Source: ZC4RG30 sp963777735
GTDB taxonomy: Bacteria; Pseudomonadota; Gammaproteobacteria; Steroidobacterales; Steroidobacteraceae
DNA length: 64,000 bases
Direction of reading: 5' to 3'
Assembly: GCA_963777735.1 (NCBI GenBank)
Contig: CAVZRQ010000008.1
Span: forward strand, 310,001 to 374,000
The first letter of the stretch is position 1; every line of letters starts with the position of its first letter. Shown piece by piece: positions 54,852 to 64,000 of this stretch. A model generated the notes under the pieces. The model was not told where the DNA came from. It saw nothing but the letters and a program-made list of their open reading frames with translations, and did not search any database. A program made the position numbers and the translations under genes.

Positions 54852-55472
54852 ATGGATGGGTTCATGAACGACTACCTTGAGGCACTGCGTGTACAGCGCT
54901 GGGACGATCATCGTTACTACCACCACAGCCGCATCAACCAGACTCTGCACCTCATCAGCGCGCTGAGTTTTGTCTGGGCTTATGTACTGCTGGTCGTCAA
55001 CCCGGCAGTTGCCGCACTGATTGCATGGCTGATCTCGATGACGACCCGGCAGGCCGGACATTTCTTCTTCGAGCCCAAGGGTTACGACGTGGTGAACCAC
55101 GCAACCCACGAACACAAGGAAGACATCAAGGTCGGCTACAACCTGCGCCGCAAGGTGGTGTTGATGTCGGTCTGGGCGCTTTCACCCGTTGCGCTGCTGG
55201 CAGACCCGACGCTTCGCGGGCTGCTACCTCAGGTCACCTCTGCAGCAGGGTTCCTGCAGAATCTTGGCTCCGTCTGGCTGGTGGTGGGCCTTGGCGGCCT
55301 GCTGTTCCGCACGGCTCACCTGTTCTTCCTCCGTGACGTGCAGACCGGCCTCGTCTGGCTGACCAAGATCGTCACAGACCCGTTCCACGACGTGAAACTT
55401 TATTACCGCGCCCCCCTCTATCTGCTGCGCGGCGAACTGATCGACCCCCACCATGCACGCCACCCTACCTGA
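54852..55472 (+). CDS. Mpo1-like (DUF962-type) membrane protein
   Basis: A 206-residue membrane protein with three to four helices and clustered histidines: YYHHSRINQTLHLIS, RQAGHFFFEPKGYD, NHATHEHKED. This layout resembles the Mpo1/YGL010w family, iron dioxygenases that shorten alpha-hydroxy fatty acids, though overall similarity looks low. The last 55 bases overlap the convergent aminotransferase gene. It is probably in an envelope-lipid locus. Confidence 0.6.
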   Translation: MDGFMNDYLEALRVQRWDDHRYYHHSRINQTLHLISALSFVWAYVLLVVNPAVAALIAWLISMTTRQAGHFFFEPKGYDVVNHATHEHKEDIKVGYNLRRKVVLMSVWALSPVALLADPTLRGLLPQVTSAAGFLQNLGSVWLVVGLGGLLFRTAHLFFLRDVQTGLVWLTKIVTDPFHDVKLYYRAPLYLLRGELIDPHHARHPT

Positions 55473-57115
55473 AGCAATTCGCGTGCGAGCTGTCTGCGCA
55501 GCTCGCGGCGTGGCTCGGGCACTGGCAACTCCCACCACCAGCCGCCGTCGCGCATGCGGCGCGCGGCAGCCAGGATTCGCGACACGACCTGCCCGTATTC
55601 TTCCTCCGTGAAATCGAGACTGAAGATCACCCGCCCGGTTCCGACCCAGCTCAGGGCCAACCCCTCGCTGCGCAGGTAGAACTGCAGCACCCAGTGGTAG
55701 CGTGACGCGGTGGTGTAGATGAACGTCCATACGCTGCCCAGCGCGGCAACCCTTACCGGCAATCCTTCTGCGGCAAGGGAATCGTTCAGTGCCTGCGCGC
55801 GGGCACTCCACAACGCGTCGGCCTGCGCCAGCAGTTGCTGCGCTTCCGGTGTTTCCAGGTGCTGCAGGAACTCGTGCATGGCACCCATGACGTAGGGATG
55901 GGCATTGAAGGTGCCGCGCGCAAAACAGATGTCAGCCGGACGATCTTCCCGGTAGCGGCGCATCAACCCTGCACGACCGCACAACACTCCCACTGGCAGC
56001 CCACCGCCCAGCGACTTGCCGTAAGTCACGAGATCGGCTCTCACGCCGAAATATTCCTGTGCACCACCGATGCCCAGTCGAAAACCCATCATCACTTCAT
56101 CGAGGATCAGCACAATGCCGCGCCGCGTGCAGACCTCGCGCAGTTGCTGCAACCAGCCTGCATAGGCAGATCTGTCGAAGCTGGCGCGGCGCGCGCCGTC
56201 CACCAGTGAGGAATCCGCAGGGGCGGCGCTGTTGGGATGCAGCGCCTGCAGCGGATTGACCAGCACGCAGGCGATATCCCGCCGGGTTTCCAGCACGCGC
56301 AATGCGATCGGACTCATGTCCGACAGCGTGAATGTGTCGAGCTCCGTTTGCGGATTGCCCACGCCTGGCTGCACATCGCCCCACCACCCGTGATAGGCAC
56401 CGCAGAACCGCACCAGTTTGCGTCGCCCGGTGTGATAGCGGGCCAGGCGCACTGCCTGCATCACGGCTTCGGTGCCCGACATGTGGAACGACACCGCATC
56501 GAGCCCCGAGATCTCGCGCAGGCGACGCACGTTATAGGCAACCACAGGGTGCAACGTACCCAGCACGGGCCCGAGATCCGCAACCAGTGCCGCCCCTCTC
56601 GCAATGCATTGCTTGTAGAAATCGTTCCCGAACAGGTTCACGCCATATGAACCGGTGAGATCAAGGCTGCGGTTGCCGTCCAGGTCGATGAGCCATCGCC
56701 CTTCCGAGGCGGCGACCATCGAACCCTGGGCCAGGTTCTGCCTGACCTGCTCGCTGAAGTGGAACGGCACGCGATAACGGGAAGTGAAATCCACATCCGC
56801 CACGACAGTGGCCAGCTCCGCAGTCGCGGCAATCGAACGCGGATACCGCCCTTTGCAGAGCTGGCTCAGCTGCGCGAACGCCCTGCGGCGCAGTGCGACC
56901 ACTTCCGGGGGCGCCGCATCAGCCGCGAAGAAGCGGGATTCGTCGTAGCTGACCGATGGCACCAGCCTGGAGATGCGCCTGGCCCAACGGGGGTGACCAG
57001 TCAGTGATCGATGCTTGGCGCGCGACAACAGCCATCTCGCAGCCATTTTTCGACCCAGCCACAGCGCTGCCAATACACCTGCGGCGATCAGCGCGAACTT
57101 CGAGATTCCTGTCAT
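55418..57115 (-). CDS. Membrane-anchored class III PLP aminotransferase
   Basis: A 565-residue protein with one N-terminal transmembrane helix (FALIAAGVLAALWLG) and a basic stretch, then a glutamate-1-semialdehyde-type class III aminotransferase domain. Visible are FHMSGTEAVMQAVRLAR, CGAYHGWWGD, LILDEVMMGFRLGIGG and the PLP lysine in TYGKSLGGGLPVG. A membrane anchor is unusual for this fold and points to a lipid or envelope substrate. Confidence 0.85.
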   Translation of the reverse strand: MTGISKFALIAAGVLAALWLGRKMAARWLLSRAKHRSLTGHPRWARRISRLVPSVSYDESRFFAADAAPPEVVALRRRAFAQLSQLCKGRYPRSIAATAELATVVADVDFTSRYRVPFHFSEQVRQNLAQGSMVAASEGRWLIDLDGNRSLDLTGSYGVNLFGNDFYKQCIARGAALVADLGPVLGTLHPVVAYNVRRLREISGLDAVSFHMSGTEAVMQAVRLARYHTGRRKLVRFCGAYHGWWGDVQPGVGNPQTELDTFTLSDMSPIALRVLETRRDIACVLVNPLQALHPNSAAPADSSLVDGARRASFDRSAYAGWLQQLREVCTRRGIVLILDEVMMGFRLGIGGAQEYFGVRADLVTYGKSLGGGLPVGVLCGRAGLMRRYREDRPADICFARGTFNAHPYVMGAMHEFLQHLETPEAQQLLAQADALWSARAQALNDSLAAEGLPVRVAALGSVWTFIYTTASRYHWVLQFYLRSEGLALSWVGTGRVIFSLDFTEEEYGQVVSRILAAARRMRDGGWWWELPVPEPRRELRRQLARELLQVGWRAWWGSISSPRSR

Positions 57116-57163
57116 CCTGCACCTTGCTGCTTTCGCACAAGGTATGACAGTCAGATGACGCGG

Positions 57164-57908
57164 CTATGAACCCCGGCGGGGCGCAGCCAGGCTGCGTTGC
57201 CGCAGCGTTTCATACAGCAGCATGCCGCAGGCCACGGATACGTTCATGCTCTCCACCGCGCCTGCCTGCGGCAGACGCACCAGCAAGTCGCAGGACTTGC
57301 GGGTGAGTTCGCGCAGGCCATCGCCCTCGCCGCCCATCACCAGCGCCTGCGATCCCGTCAGATCGGCCTGCCAGGCCAGCTGTTCGCCCTGCATGTCGGC
57401 ACCGACAATCCACTGCCCGGCTTCCTTCAGCAGCTTCAGCGTGCGGGCAAGATTGGTGACCGTGGCCAGCGGCATGGTCTCGGCAGCGCCGGCCGCCACC
57501 TTGCGCACGGTGGGGTCCATGCTGGCCGCACGATCCTTGGGCACCACCACGGCCAGCGCGCCACAGGCATCAGCCGTGCGCAGGCAGGCACCGAGGTTGT
57601 GCGGGTCCTGCACGCCATCGAGCACCAGCACGAACGGAGTCTGCGCGGCGACAACCGCATCGATCAGTTCGTCTTCATGCCAGGGCGCCAGCGGGATCCA
57701 CTTCCAGCAACACGCCCTGATGGGCCACATCGCCCAGCCGTCCGGACAAGGACTTCGCATCCACCCGCTCGGGTTTCACGCCCAGCTTCTGGGCCAGCTG
57801 CAGCAGTTCCCGCATTCGCGGGTCATCGCGCTTCGCATCCACGCACATGCGGCGCACCCGGCCGCCGGAACGCTGCAGCAGCGTACGCACGGCATGCAGG
57901 CCGAACAC
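57164..57908 (-). CDS. rlmB: 23S rRNA (guanosine-2251 2'-O) methyltransferase (frame broken once)
   Basis: RlmB is a SPOUT methyltransferase with an N-terminal L30e-like substrate domain (FGLHAVRTLLQRSGGRVRR) and a C-terminal knot (VLDGVQDPHNLGACLRTADA, VMGGEGDGLRELT, ESMNVSVACGMLLYE). One extra base in GGG at 57693-57695 breaks the frame after LLEVDP; the other frame continues LAPWHEDELID. The start is unclear: GTG at 57908 begins MFGLHAV, while longer frames overlap rnr. It follows rnr, as in E. coli. Confidence 0.92.
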
Positions 57909-57933
57909 GATGGCGGGTGCGTTGTCTGCCCCT

Positions 57934-60120
57934 TCATCGCCGACGCTTGCCCTTTGCCTCCTGCTCCATGCCAGCTGGCGCAGGTTCGGTAACGAGGTCA
58001 AGGTCGATCAGTCCTTCCACCGGATTCACGGAGGTCACGATGACGCGCACATGCGCACCCAGCTGCAGGCGACGCTTGCTGCGCAGCCCCACCCAGGCCT
58101 GCAGCGCGTCGTCCTTCACGTATTCATCGTCGCGCAGGTTGTCGAGGTGCAGCAGGCCATCGGCCGCCGCCTCGGTGATCTGCACGAAGCAGCCGAAATC
58201 GACCACCGAGGTGATGATGGCATCGAAGGTCTGGCCGATGCGGTCGCGCAGGTACACGCACTTCAGGTAGCTGTCGACATAGCGATCGGCTTCGTCGGCG
58301 CGCTTCTCGCACAGGGTCAGATGCTGACCCAGGAACTCCATCTGGGTGGTTTCGTAGGCGCGCCCGGCAGGATCCTGATTCGACAGCATCGCCTTGATGG
58401 TCCGGTGCACGATCAGATCCGGATAACGGCGGATCGGCGAGGTGAAATGCGCGTACTGCTTCAGCGCGAGGCCGAAGTGGCCGATGTTGGCCGGCGCGTA
58501 CTGCGCCTGCATCATGGCTCGCACCACCAGCGTCTCGATGAAGGGCTTGAGCGCCGGATCACTGATGCGCGGCGCGATCTTCTGCAGGTCGCGAGTGGTG
58601 ATCTCCGCCGGCAGTTCCACACCAATGCCCAGCGCCCGCAAGGTCGTGACCATCATCTCGAGCTTGCGTTCGTCCGGCTGCGCATGGATGCGATACAGCG
58701 TCGGGCATTTGCGGTTGCCCAGTTCGCGCGCGGTCGCGACGTTCGCCAGCACCATGCACTCTTCGACCAGCTTGTGCGCATCGTTGCGCAGCGGCAGATC
58801 AATGCCGTTGATCTGTTCCGCATCGTTCAGCACGAAGCGCGGCTCCGGCGCATCGAAATCCAGCGCGCCGCGGCGCTGGCGCGCCTTCAGCAGCACGCGG
58901 TACACCTCGACCAGTGGCAGCAGACGTTCGACCAGAGGGCCGATCTGCGTACGCGCCTCCGGGCGACCCTCGAACAGCGCCGCGAAGGCCAGGCTGTAGG
59001 TCAGGCGCGCATGCGAGCGCATCACCGCCGGATAGAAGCGGGACTCGAGCAGCAGACCCGCACTGGAAATCTGCATGTCCGCCACGAGGCACAGCCGGTC
59101 GACTTCTGGCTGCAGCGAGCACAGCTCGTCAGACAGCGTGTGCGGCAGCATGGGCACGACCCGCTGCGGGAAATACACCGAAGTGCCACGCTCGCGCGCC
59201 TCGACATCCAGCTGGGTGCCTTCACGCACGTAATGGCTGACATCGGCAATCGCGACGATCAGCCGGAAGCCGCCATTGGCAGAAGCTTCTGCGTAGACCG
59301 CGTCGTCGAAATCACGCGCATCCTCGCCATCGATGGTGACCAGCGGCAGGTGGCGCAGGTCCATGCGGCGGGCAGCCTCTGCGGCATCGATCGTCTTGCC
59401 ATGCGACAGTGCATCGATCAGGGCTTCCGGGGAGAAATCCCGCGGCAGCGACAGCTTCGCCATGGCGGCTTCGGTCGCCATCGTGACGGGTTTTTCCGGA
59501 TCGAGCAGGCGCTCCACGCGGGCGACGCCCGCACCGCCGGCCTGGGGATACGTCACCACGCGGGCGATCACCCAGCTGCCCTGCCGGGCGCCGTTGAGAT
59601 TCTCCGGTGCAACGGTGCAGTAGAGATTCAGGCGACGATCTGCCGACTGCACGCTGGCCAGCCGCCCGCGGATGTCGACCGTAGCGAGAAATGCACCGAC
59701 GCCCCGCGCCACCACTTCAATGAGCTGTCCGGACCAGCGGCCATCATGACCCTGGGTGGCGGCAACCCGCACCTGGTCGCCGTGCATGACGCCGGTCATC
59801 TCCTTGGGGGGCAGAAAGACGCTTTCCGCGAGTTCGTTGCTACGGACAAACCCGAAGCCACCCTTGTTGGCCGACACCACGCCGGTGAGCGTCCGCTGCA
59901 CCATGCCTTGGGACGCTCCCCGACCTCCCCGTCCGCCAAACTGCGGCGCCCGACCGGGCGCAGCGGGACGGCTGCCGGAAACAGGACGATGGGACTTGCT
60001 CTTCGATCTTTTCAGGACAGCCTCAGGTGGACCGGATGGGCCCTTGGGAAGGTCGCAAGTGTAGCCTTTGCCACAACAGTGCGGGCCCGCATTGACTTCG
60101 GGTACCCTGCTTGCGTACAT
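57934..60120 (-). CDS. rnr: Ribonuclease R
   Basis: A 728-residue processive 3'-5' exoribonuclease. After a basic, Gly-rich N-terminus come cold-shock domains (LTGVVSANKGGFGFV), the RNB catalytic domain with TIDGEDARDFDDAVYAE and TSPIRRYPDLIVHR, and a C-terminal S1 domain (ITSVVDFGCFVQI) with a basic tail. The start is uncertain: ATG at 60120 reaches close to the divergent tRNA-Leu, and the first conserved residues lie after residue 70, where ATG at 59907 is available. It overlaps the possible rlmB start region. Confidence 0.95.
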   Translation of the reverse strand: MYASRVPEVNAGPHCCGKGYTCDLPKGPSGPPEAVLKRSKSKSHRPVSGSRPAAPGRAPQFGGRGGRGASQGMVQRTLTGVVSANKGGFGFVRSNELAESVFLPPKEMTGVMHGDQVRVAATQGHDGRWSGQLIEVVARGVGAFLATVDIRGRLASVQSADRRLNLYCTVAPENLNGARQGSWVIARVVTYPQAGGAGVARVERLLDPEKPVTMATEAAMAKLSLPRDFSPEALIDALSHGKTIDAAEAARRMDLRHLPLVTIDGEDARDFDDAVYAEASANGGFRLIVAIADVSHYVREGTQLDVEARERGTSVYFPQRVVPMLPHTLSDELCSLQPEVDRLCLVADMQISSAGLLLESRFYPAVMRSHARLTYSLAFAALFEGRPEARTQIGPLVERLLPLVEVYRVLLKARQRRGALDFDAPEPRFVLNDAEQINGIDLPLRNDAHKLVEECMVLANVATARELGNRKCPTLYRIHAQPDERKLEMMVTTLRALGIGVELPAEITTRDLQKIAPRISDPALKPFIETLVVRAMMQAQYAPANIGHFGLALKQYAHFTSPIRRYPDLIVHRTIKAMLSNQDPAGRAYETTQMEFLGQHLTLCEKRADEADRYVDSYLKCVYLRDRIGQTFDAIITSVVDFGCFVQITEAAADGLLHLDNLRDDEYVKDDALQAWVGLRSKRRLQLGAHVRVIVTSVNPVEGLIDLDLVTEPAPAGMEQEAKGKRRR

Positions 60121-60135
60121 TTCGCGGCCCTGAGA

Positions 60136-60220
<85 letters not shown>

Positions 60221-60263
60221 ACACAGAGTTTCAGGACTTCTCACAAAGTCTCAAAACGATCCG

Positions 60264-60290
60264 AAAACCCCGCTCTATGCGGGGTTTTTT
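60264..60290 (+). terminator. Rho-independent terminator after tRNA-Leu
   Basis: A 10-bp stem AAAACCCCGC/GCGGGGTTTT with a TCTAT loop and a run of Ts, 44 bases after the tRNA. The upstream A run means it could also work in the other direction. Confidence 0.88.
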
Positions 60291-60406
60291 GTGCCTGATC
60301 GTCTCACCTGCCGGTTTTCCCATTTAGACCGTAGTCATCGCGCTGAAACACGACTCGGAGATTCTTCGCCGGCTCAATTTCCGGGCAGACATTCCAGGGT
60401 GCGGTC

Positions 60407-63400
60407 ATGGTGCGAACGGGTCTCGGACAGAAATCGATGGTGGAACTCGCAGTCGCAGCGGTTCTGTACGGGTCGTTGTCCGGAATCGCAATCGCCGCGG
60501 ATGCTCCAGCTGATCCGGACGAGTTGGAAGAGATTGTCGTGACGGGCTCCAATATCCGCCGCACGGACATGGAAAAGATCGCTCCGATCACCGTGATCGA
60601 CCAGGCGGCGATGGAGACACGCAACGCGGTACTGCCGGCGGACCTGCTGACCGCGTTGCCCTCCGTCGTCAGCCTGCCGCAGAACGAGTCGCGCCTCGGC
60701 TCTTCGGGCGCGCGCGGCGACAACGCCAACGTCAACCTGCGCAATCTCGGTGCCACGGCGACGCTGATCCTCATCGATGGGCGTCGCATGGCGATCAACC
60801 CGATGACGGCCGGCCTGTCGCAGGCCGTGAACATCAACCAGGTGCCAACGCACGGAGTCGAGCGAATCGAGGTTCTGCGCGATGGCGCCTCCTCGATCTA
60901 CGGCTCCGATGCCGTCGGTGGCGTGATCAATTTCGTGCTCAAGCGCCAGATGGAAGGCGTGGAGGCCAGCGTGCGTTACGACCAGCCAGAAGCAGGCGGC
61001 GGCCAGAGCCTGCAGGGCAGCCTCGCTTTCGGTTCGGCCTTCGCCGGCGGACGCGGCCGCCTTTTCGGATCCCTCGACGGACTGAAGCGTGATGAAGTGC
61101 TCCTGACGGACCGTGACTTCAGCCGTTCATCATTGAACATCGACCGCGCACCGGCGGGCTTCAATGCGTTGGCAGGCCCCTTCGACCAGCGCTCGACGCG
61201 CGGTTACTACCCAACCTTCCGCCTCGGCTCGACGGGCACGTCGGGCACCACGTACTACTTTGCTCCCCTGGGCAGCGCGGCGCCGGCCCTCACGACGACC
61301 AATCCGACAACCGCGGCCAATCGCGCGCTGTACCCGGATTTCCTGCTGGACAACAACCAGTTCGGTTTCGCCGCGCCGCGCGTGCGCCGCGGTGACGTCT
61401 TCCTGTCGGCAGAGTTCGACGTCAGCGACAGCCTCACTGTCTTCGGCGACGCGAGCTACTACATGGCGAAGTCGACGATGCAGCGCCAGCCGCTGGCCGT
61501 GAACGGCCCGACCACCGACCAGCCGATGGTCATGCCGGTGGATAGCCCATACAACCCGTTCGGATCGCGTTTCTACAGCACGACGGGCGCGCCGAACACC
61601 GACGGCACGCCGCGCCGCACGGGCACGCCCCAGGCGATCGCACTCACGCAGTTCACGATTGCCGGCCTCGCGCCGGAATCCGTGACCACCGATTCAGATG
61701 CGCTGCGGCTCGTGGCGGGCGTGCGCGGCGACATCGGTGAAACCACCTGGAACTGGCAGGCCTCTGCGTTCTACAACGAGGTCAATGGCGAGGACAACGC
61801 CTACCCCGACGTGCGCGAGAGCAGGCTCGCTGCGGCAATTGCGGGAGTCGGTGGCACTTACTTCAATCCATTCGGCCACACGTTCCAGGTGGTGAACAAC
61901 GCCGTGGTCGTCGACCAGCCCTATTCGAATCCGCAGGCACTGGTCGATTCGTTTTCCGAGACGTATTCGCGCAATGCCAGGGCTTACCTTGCCAGCGCCG
62001 AAGCGCATGCCAGCGGCACGCTGTTCCAGTTCGGCGCGATTGACGTGCAGGCCGCATTCGGCGTCGAACACCGCCTTGAGGATCTCGAGGATGTGCGTCC
62101 GCCGTTCCATGGCGAGAACCCCGCCAGTTCGGGACTGCCGACGACCAACAATGACTTCATCCTGCATCCGGCCCGGCCAGACGTGCTCGGCGATCGCAAG
62201 GTGACCAGCGCCTATGCGGAGATTCTGGTGCCCGTGTTGACGCCGGAGCGCGCCGTGCCGTTCGTGCATTCGTTTGAAATATCAGCCTCCGGTCGCTTCG
62301 AGCACTACAGCGACTTCGGCGATGTCACCAAGCCCAAGCTCGGCGCCAACTGGCGTCCGGTCAAGTGGCTGATGCTGCGCGGATCCTACAACGAGGGCTT
62401 CATGGCTCCGAGCCTGGCTGCGCTGTACACCAGCCCGCGCTGGTCCATCAGCACCGCCGGCACCAACGATCCCTATCGCAACGGGGCGATCGGCGAAGGT
62501 GCCTACACCATGCGCAATTACTTCGGCGGCAATCCGCAATTGAAGCCGCAGGAATCGAAGGGCACGACCTTCGGCTTCGTGCTCGACGTGCCCGGTGTCA
62601 CGGGCCTGTCGCTCACCGCGGATTACTGGAGCGTCAAGCGCAGCAATCTGCTCGGTCAGCGCAGCGGCAGCGACATCCTCGCCAACGATGCCGCGCTGTT
62701 GCGAGCGTTCGCGGCGGCGCAGGTCGCTGCGGGCGTGGCGCCAAACGCAATCAATGCCGGCGCCGGAACGGCAGACTACAAGGGCGATCCGGACGTGGTG
62801 CGCATTGCACCGGACGCTGCCGACCTTGCCGCATTCGCTGTCTGGAACAACGCGAATCCTGGCAATCCGGCCGCCCCGGTGGGTCGGGTGTTCTCGACCA
62901 ACACGCCGTTCGTCAACTTCTCCGCCAGTGAGCACAAGGGTGTCGACCTTGGCCTCCGCTACTTCCTGCCGCGCCAGCCCTGGGGTCGGCTCGGCATCAA
63001 TTCGGAAGCCAGCTGGTTGTGGCGCGCGCAGTCGGTGGTGCCCACCGCGACAACGCCGCGGATCAGCAATGATCTGTATTCGGGCGGCGCAGCCCGGTGG
63101 CGCAGCACCACCAACCTGACCTGGGACCATGGTCCTTGGAACGCAGGTCTTGGCATTTATCACATGGGCAAGACCCACGACACGCCGACCGTGAGCCGCG
63201 CGGTATACGAGAGCCTGGGTTCGCCCTCGTACATTGATCCCTTCACCACCAACGGTGCGACGGTCTATCGCCTCGTCATCGACCCGGTGATCACCTACAA
63301 CCTTACGGTGGGTTTCCGCTTCGAGCAGGGAGAGTCTCGCTTCGGCGATACGCGCCTGCGACTCGGCATCATGAACCTGACCGACAAGGCGCCACCACTC

Positions 63401-63496
63401 TCTGCCAACAGCGATGGGTTTGGCTATGATCCTTCCGTGAGCCAGAACCTGCTCAACGGTCGCACCTGGAGCCTTGAAATCACGAGCCGCTTTTGA
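60407..63496 (+). CDS. TonB-dependent outer-membrane receptor
   Basis: A 1029-residue outer-membrane receptor with a signal peptide (AVLYGSLSGIAIAAD), a TonB-box-like segment ELEEIVVTGSNIRR, a plug domain (NLGATATLILIDGRRM, then VERIEVLRDGASSIYGSDAVGGVINF) and a 22-strand barrel ending in a terminal aromatic (ITSRF). The plug lacks an N-terminal signalling domain. It most resembles large receptors for carbohydrates, peptides or aromatics; the ligand is unknown. The start codon of the next gene overlaps its stop (TGATG). Confidence 0.95.
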   Translation: MVRTGLGQKSMVELAVAAVLYGSLSGIAIAADAPADPDELEEIVVTGSNIRRTDMEKIAPITVIDQAAMETRNAVLPADLLTALPSVVSLPQNESRLGSSGARGDNANVNLRNLGATATLILIDGRRMAINPMTAGLSQAVNINQVPTHGVERIEVLRDGASSIYGSDAVGGVINFVLKRQMEGVEASVRYDQPEAGGGQSLQGSLAFGSAFAGGRGRLFGSLDGLKRDEVLLTDRDFSRSSLNIDRAPAGFNALAGPFDQRSTRGYYPTFRLGSTGTSGTTYYFAPLGSAAPALTTTNPTTAANRALYPDFLLDNNQFGFAAPRVRRGDVFLSAEFDVSDSLTVFGDASYYMAKSTMQRQPLAVNGPTTDQPMVMPVDSPYNPFGSRFYSTTGAPNTDGTPRRTGTPQAIALTQFTIAGLAPESVTTDSDALRLVAGVRGDIGETTWNWQASAFYNEVNGEDNAYPDVRESRLAAAIAGVGGTYFNPFGHTFQVVNNAVVVDQPYSNPQALVDSFSETYSRNARAYLASAEAHASGTLFQFGAIDVQAAFGVEHRLEDLEDVRPPFHGENPASSGLPTTNNDFILHPARPDVLGDRKVTSAYAEILVPVLTPERAVPFVHSFEISASGRFEHYSDFGDVTKPKLGANWRPVKWLMLRGSYNEGFMAPSLAALYTSPRWSISTAGTNDPYRNGAIGEGAYTMRNYFGGNPQLKPQESKGTTFGFVLDVPGVTGLSLTADYWSVKRSNLLGQRSGSDILANDAALLRAFAAAQVAAGVAPNAINAGAGTADYKGDPDVVRIAPDAADLAAFAVWNNANPGNPAAPVGRVFSTNTPFVNFSASEHKGVDLGLRYFLPRQPWGRLGINSEASWLWRAQSVVPTATTPRISNDLYSGGAARWRSTTNLTWDHGPWNAGLGIYHMGKTHDTPTVSRAVYESLGSPSYIDPFTTNGATVYRLVIDPVITYNLTVGFRFEQGESRFGDTRLRLGIMNLTDKAPPLSANSDGFGYDPSVSQNLLNGRTWSLEITSRF

Positions 63497-64000
63497 TGAC
63501 GACTCCCATCACGAGAAGGGCCACGCTTCTGGGACTGGCAGCGGCCGCGCAGATTGCGTTGTTGAAGCCGGCGCGCGCGCAGGCGCGTCTGGCCGCAACC
63601 GAAATCGGACGCTGGTCAGTCCCGGAGGCAAACCAGGCGGCAGCCGTTGATGACGTGCATTTTTACGGCGTCGGCAACCGGACGTTGGTGAAGCATCGCA
63701 AGGATACGGGCGAACGCGTAGCCGAGTGGTCCAGCCCGAAGGACGGACCGATCACGCACTTCAACTTCGGTTACGTAGACGGTCACAGGCTGACGCTTGC
63801 GCACTCGAACTTCCCGCAGCTTCCGCCGGCCAGCTCGCTCGAGATCCACGACACGCGCACCCTGCAGCCGATTGAGAGCGTCAGCCTCGGCGCGCGGCCG
63901 GGCTCGCTGACCTGGGCCGTGCGTCATCGGGGCAAGTGGTGGGCCTGCTTCGCGTACTACAACGATCAGGGAACGATGCCTGGACATGACCAGCGTTCGA
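63496..64000 (+). CDS. Exported protein with twin-arginine-like signal, C-terminus missing
   Basis: An open frame from ATG at 63496 to the window end (168 codons). It starts TTPITRRATLLGLAAAAQIAL with an RR pair in front of the hydrophobic core and a cleavage site near ARAQA, which fits a Tat signal. The mature part has repeated Gly/Trp/Asp strands (FNFGYVDGHRLTLAHSNF, GSLTWAVRHRGKWWACFAYY) suggesting a beta-propeller. I do not recognise the family. It is translationally coupled to the receptor and is probably its partner. Confidence 0.75.
   Translation, partial: MTTPITRRATLLGLAAAAQIALLKPARAQARLAATEIGRWSVPEANQAAAVDDVHFYGVGNRTLVKHRKDTGERVAEWSSPKDGPITHFNFGYVDGHRLTLAHSNFPQLPPASSLEIHDTRTLQPIESVSLGARPGSLTWAVRHRGKWWACFAYYNDQGTMPGHDQRS

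Overview
The window is GC-rich, gene-dense chromosomal DNA of a gammaproteobacterium. The case for this is orn, gcvR, yhhQ, rlmB and rnr together with a complete mlaFEDCB/mlaA lipid-asymmetry system and a SUF-only Fe-S operon led by an Rrf2 regulator. An environmental, aerobic, aromatic-degrading lineage near Steroidobacteraceae or Nevskiales is my guess, not something the sequence proves. No prophage, IS element, CRISPR array or integron is visible.

Layout. 1-8 kb: RNA and replication housekeeping (orn, rsgA, recR, ybaB, dnaX, SRP RNA, tRNA-Ser) and dapA with a short BamC-like lipoprotein. 8-18.6 kb: gcvR, bcp and PIN-PhoH, then an envelope block with bepA and mlaA facing mlaFEDCB, plus a PLP lyase, a CPXCG protein and a class I aldolase. 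18.6-25.4 kb: the Rrf2-sufBCDSUT operon. 25.4-27.2 kb: small uncharacterised genes and a UDG-family protein. 27.2-33 kb: transglutaminase, alpha-E and circularly permuted ATP-grasp genes translationally linked to yhhQ and sppA, downstream of rpsP-rimM-trmD-rplS. 35-44 kb: ffh, radA, a PP2C/FHA pair, divergent bfd and bfr around a Fur-like box, alr, dnaB, rplI, rpsR and rpsF.

44-53 kb is the most unusual stretch. It holds a tandem-DUF8021 secreted protein, an SMP-30-like lipoprotein, a PQQ/cytochrome c dehydrogenase, three tandem secreted paralogs of an unnamed four-cysteine family, and LigAB extradiol dioxygenase subunits. 52.8-57.2 kb looks like a lipid or envelope locus (LpxH-like phosphoesterase, GT4 glycosyltransferase, Mpo1-like membrane protein, membrane-anchored class III aminotransferase). 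The window closes with rlmB, rnr, tRNA-Leu, and a TonB-dependent receptor coupled to a Tat-type exported protein that runs off the end.

Quality caveat. Nine genes (dnaX, dapA, the PIN-PhoH gene, bepA, mlaA, the suf Rrf2 gene, trmD, radA, rlmB) are split by ten single-base frame slips. Nine of the ten read as +1 slips, several in short G/C runs. Because these genes are mostly essential and the family sequence resumes perfectly after each slip, I read them as consensus errors, not pseudogenes, and annotate each as one gene.
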